In this document: positions 61,513 to 64,000 of the stretch, one piece after another
Numbering within the stretch: position 1 is the first letter of the stretch
Layout of the letters: the number at the start of each line of letters is the position of its first letter
Assembly: GCA_027452265.1 (NCBI GenBank)
Contig: DAIDGR010000110.1
Coordinates: 39,828 to 103,827 of the forward strand
Source: Caulobacteraceae bacterium
GTDB lineage: Bacteria > Pseudomonadota > Alphaproteobacteria > Caulobacterales > Caulobacteraceae
Length of the DNA: 64,000 nt
Reading direction: 5' to 3'
Position numbers and translations under genes: made by a program
Notes under the pieces: generated by a model
The model's database searches: none
What the model saw: the letters and a program-made list of their open reading frames with translations, nothing else
What the model was told of the DNA's origin: nothing

Positions 61513-62431
61513 GGGCGCCCCCGGCCTCCGCCGCGATGGCCTGGCCAAGGCGCCGTCCGAGATCCCGGGCCTGGACGCGCGGGTCGTCGCCAGAGAGATC
61601 GATCTCTCCCTCCTGGCGGAAGCGCCGGTCGCCATTGGGGGTCAGGGCCTCGGCCACCAGGACAAGATGGGCGCCGTTCACCTGCGCATAGGCGCCGATG
61701 GCCGTGCGACAGGAGCCTTCCAACACCTCGAGCACGCCACGCTCGGCGGCCACGGCCAGGGTGGTCGGTCCATGCTTGAGCGGGGCGAGCCAGGGGGCGT
61801 CCGCATCCTCGGCCCGGGTCTGGATGGCCAGAGCGCCCTGCGCCGCAGCCGGCGGGCATTCGCGCGGATCAAGCAGGCCGCGCGGCAGGTGCGAGAGGCC
61901 GAGCCGGTTGAGGCCTGATGCGGCCAGGAGGATGGCGTCCGCCTCGCCGGCCTCCATCTTGGCGAGTCGGGTGTCCACATTGCCGCGCAGGGGGATGATC
62001 TGCAGGTCCGGGCGCTTGTGCAGGGCCTGGGCGGCGCGGCGAAGGCTGGCCGTGCCCAGGCGCGCGCCTTGGGGAAGCTCGGCCAGACTGGCGTGATGCG
62101 GGCTCAGAAAGGCGTCGCGCGGGTCCTCCCGCACGGGCACCGCCGCGATGACAAGGCCGGGCACATCCTCGGCCGGCACGTCCTTCATGGAGTGGACCGC
62201 GCAGTCGACGCGGCCCTCCAGCAGGGCCTCCTCAATCTCCTTGGTGAACAGAGCCTTGCCGCCGATCTCGGTCAGGCGCCGGTCCTGGATGCGGTCGCCG
62301 GAGGTGATGACGCGCTCCAGAACCACCTCCGCCCCGGGCGCGGCCAGGGCTATGGCGTCGCGCATATGGCCAGATTGGGTGAGGGCGAGCTTGGACCCGC
62401 GGGTTCCGATGCGTATCACTGGGGCTGTCAT
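61502..62431 (-). CDS. hemC: Hydroxymethylbilane synthase (porphobilinogen deaminase)
   Basis: 309 aa, polymerises four porphobilinogens. IRIGTRGSKLALTQSG, RRLTEIGGKALFTKEIEEALLEGRVDCAVHSMKDVPAEDVPGL and the dipyrromethane Cys in VLEGSCRTAIGAYAQV are all intact, as are LRGNVDTRLAKMEAGEADAILLAASGLNRLGL arginines. It starts at the ATG at 62431, which shares two bases with the ATG of divergent tsaD. A GTG at 62419 is an alternative. It is the first gene of hemC-hemD-small ORF-tRNA-Thr. Confidence 0.96.
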   Translation of the reverse strand: MTAPVIRIGTRGSKLALTQSGHMRDAIALAAPGAEVVLERVITSGDRIQDRRLTEIGGKALFTKEIEEALLEGRVDCAVHSMKDVPAEDVPGLVIAAVPVREDPRDAFLSPHHASLAELPQGARLGTASLRRAAQALHKRPDLQIIPLRGNVDTRLAKMEAGEADAILLAASGLNRLGLSHLPRGLLDPRECPPAAAQGALAIQTRAEDADAPWLAPLKHGPTTLAVAAERGVLEVLEGSCRTAIGAYAQVNGAHLVLVAEALTPNGDRRFRQEGEIDLSGDDPRVQARDLGRRLGQAIAAEAGGALAL

Positions 62432-63581
62432 GACCGCACACCTAGACCACAGCCCCCGAACGGGCGCCAGAGGCGAAGACGGCGACAGCCTTCCCCGCCC
62501 CCTGACCGTTCTTGGGATCGAGACGAGTTGCGACGAGACCGCCGCGGCGGTGGTGCGCCTTGACCCTGGGGGTGGGGTGAAGGTGCTGTCCTCAGCGGTG
62601 CGCACCCAGGGCGAGGACCATGCCCCCTTCGGCGGCGTGGTTCCGGAGATCGCCGCGCGGGCCCATGTGGAGACCATCGAGATCCTCGCCGCCCAGGCGC
62701 TCGACGAGGCCGGGGTGACCCGGGCCGCATTGGATGGGGTGGCGGCCACGGCCGGACCGGGCCTCGTCGGCGGCGTCATGGTCGGCCTCGCCTTCGCCAA
62801 GGCCGCGGCTCTCGCCCTGGGCAAACCGCTGGTGGCGGTGAACCATCTGGAGGGCCACGCCGTCTCCGCGCGCCTGGCCCAGGACACGCCCTATCCGTTC
62901 CTGCTGTTGCTGGTTTCGGGCGGCCACTGCCAGCTTCTCGACGTGCGGGGCGTGGGGGTGCGACGGCGCCTCGGCAGTACGGTGGACGACGCCGCCGGCG
63001 AAGCTTTCGACAAGATCGGCGTGGCCCTGGGCCTGACCTATCCCGCGGGGCCGGCCCTGGAGCGTCTGGCGGAGGGTGGCGACCCCCGACGTTTCCCCCT
63101 GCCGGTGGCCCTGAAGGGCCGGGCGGGGTGCGACTTTTCATTTTCGGGCCTGAAGACGGCGGCGGCGCGACTGGCCCAAAGCCTTCACACGGATGACGAC
63201 CGACGCGACCTCGCCGCGGCGGTTCAGGCGGCCATTGCGGGTCAGCTCGTCACGCGGACGGCCCGGGCCATGGCCCTGTTCGCCAAGGATCATGGGCCAG
63301 GGGACCGTCGCTTCGTGGTGGCGGGAGGGGTCGCGGCCAACACCCATCTGCGCACCAGGCTGATGGACCTGTGCCAGAGTGAAGGCTTCAGCTTCGCCGC
63401 CCCGCCCCTGGCCTTCTGTACGGACAATGCCGCGATGATCGCGCTTGCGGGCGCCGAACGCCTGGCCCTGGGCCTCAGCGACGACCTTGACGCACCGGCG
63501 CGTCCGCGCTGGCCGCTGGACGAAGCCGCGGCCGCCGCCACGCCGACGCACCGGCCGGGGCGCAAGGGGGCCAAGGCATGA
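62430..63581 (+). CDS. tsaD: tRNA N6-adenosine threonylcarbamoyltransferase
   Basis: 383 aa. Transfers the threonylcarbamoyl group to A37 of ANN-decoding tRNAs, using the product of Sua5 (2.8-3.8 kb here). [16 protein letters not shown], the metal motif [26 protein letters not shown] and [13 protein letters not shown] are diagnostic. The N-terminus has 26 residues before VLGIETS ([20 protein letters not shown]...), longer than the few residues usual. No other canonical start lies in between, so the ATG at 62430 is taken. It overlaps gpsA by ATGA. Confidence 0.95.
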   Translation: MTAHLDHSPRTGARGEDGDSLPRPLTVLGIETSCDETAAAVVRLDPGGGVKVLSSAVRTQGEDHAPFGGVVPEIAARAHVETIEILAAQALDEAGVTRAALDGVAATAGPGLVGGVMVGLAFAKAAALALGKPLVAVNHLEGHAVSARLAQDTPYPFLLLLVSGGHCQLLDVRGVGVRRRLGSTVDDAAGEAFDKIGVALGLTYPAGPALERLAEGGDPRRFPLPVALKGRAGCDFSFSGLKTAAARLAQSLHTDDDRRDLAAAVQAAIAGQLVTRTARAMALFAKDHGPGDRRFVVAGGVAANTHLRTRLMDLCQSEGFSFAAPPLAFCTDNAAMIALAGAERLALGLSDDLDAPARPRWPLDEAAAAATPTHRPGRKGAKA

Positions 63582-64000
63582 GCGAGGCCAGACGTGTCGG
63601 GGTGATCGGCGCGGGCGCCTGGGGAACCGCCCTCGCCCAGATCTGCGCCCGGGCGGGCCTGGAGGTGGCGCTTTGGGCCCGCGAGGCAGAGGTCGTGAAG
63701 GCGATCAACGCGACCCATGAGAACGCTCTGTTCCTGCCGGGCGTCGCCCTGGATCCGGCGATCACGGCGACCGCCGCGCCCCAGGGCCTGGCCGGCCTCG
63801 ACCTGATCTTCGCCGCGCCGCCAGCCCAGCATCTCCGAGCCACCCTCCAACACCTCGCCCCAGGCCTCGAGCCGGAGGCCAGCCTCGTGATCTGCGCCAA
63901 GGGGGTGGAGGCCGGAACGCTAAAACTGATGAGCGAGGTCGCCGCCGAGGTCCTGCCAGGCGCCCGTATCGCGGTCCTGTCAGGGCCCAGCTTCGCCGAA
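63578..64000 (+). CDS. gpsA: Glycerol-3-phosphate dehydrogenase [NAD(P)+], 5' part
   Basis: Starts at the ATG at 63578, overlapping the tsaD stop as ATGA, and runs off the window end after 141 codons. The NAD motif [20 protein letters not shown] is the GpsA signature. [19 protein letters not shown] and [27 protein letters not shown] are conserved. It makes sn-glycerol 3-phosphate for phospholipids. The ORF track misses it because there is no stop in the window. The tsaD-gpsA pair is common in alphaproteobacteria. Confidence 0.94.
   Translation, partial: MSEARRVGVIGAGAWGTALAQICARAGLEVALWAREAEVVKAINATHENALFLPGVALDPAITATAAPQGLAGLDLIFAAPPAQHLRATLQHLAPGLEPEASLVICAKGVEAGTLKLMSEVAAEVLPGARIAVLSGPSFAE

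Overview
The window is GC-rich bacterial chromosome, densely packed with ordinary single-copy housekeeping genes. The gene set points to an alphaproteobacterium, most likely of the Caulobacteraceae (Caulobacter/Phenylobacterium type). It carries the PHB regulator PhaR, an alphaproteobacterial ctaCDB-ctaG-ctaE oxidase cluster running on into surf1 and thrC, a BamF/DUF3035 lipoprotein, ribF-ileS-lspA, etfBA with a 3-hydroxybutyryl-CoA dehydrogenase, and a short HIG1 membrane protein. The assignment comes from gene content only. I see no transposase, prophage, CRISPR array or plasmid backbone.

Layout. 1-8.7 kb: the 3' end of phaR, an SDR, an FAD-linked oxidase, a Sua5-type tRNA t6A enzyme, YceI, cytochrome b561, an acyl-CoA dehydrogenase, a peroxiredoxin, AlgH and a GNAT. 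8.8-18 kb, minus strand: the cytochrome c oxidase cluster ctaC-ctaD-ctaB-(49-aa ORF)-ctaG-ctaE-DUF983-SURF1, continuing through thrC into an M16 peptidase, with many genes linked by 4-nt start/stop overlaps. 18.3-26.5 kb: tldD and an RhtA-like exporter (+), then MFS-rsmE-gshA-POT transporter (-). 26.8-36.6 kb: a small membrane protein, then a long minus-strand series etfB-etfA-hbd-HAD-maoC-ribF-ileS-lspA-bamF. 36.7-40 kb: small genes, ATR, HIG1, GST and a hydrolase. 40.2-45.7 kb: ubiD-rbfA-truB-rpsO-pnp. 45.8-53.3 kb: a Phd-like small ORF, NDH-2, a cobalt-type nitrile hydratase operon headed by a sulfatase, fhs and an AIM24-like protein. 53.4-64 kb: DUF1993, an SDR, an amidohydrolase, an MDR oxidoreductase, an OmpA protein with 28 consecutive prolines, a drug-type MFS, tRNA-Thr(CGT), hemD-hemC, and divergent tsaD-gpsA (gpsA is cut by the window end).

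Functional themes. Respiration: a complete aa3 oxidase with its assembly factors (CtaB, CtaG, SURF1), cytochrome b561, NDH-2 and ETF. Fatty-acid/PHB-type metabolism: PhaR, an acyl-CoA dehydrogenase, Hbd, MaoC and EtfAB. Translation: IleS, RbfA, TruB, RpsO, PNPase, RsmE, and both Sua5 and TsaD of the t6A pathway. Tetrapyrrole synthesis: HemC and HemD.

The least expected structure is a dispersed element of about 114 bp present five times (18.2, 31.5, 40.0, 53.3 and 57.3 kb). It has two stem-loops and imperfect terminal inverted repeats, so it looks like a MITE or REP-type element. One copy supplies the last codons and the stop codon of ribF. Other points worth a second look are divergent hemC/tsaD genes whose start codons share two bases, a probable CTG start for Sua5, and a small ORF that runs into the tRNA-Thr gene.
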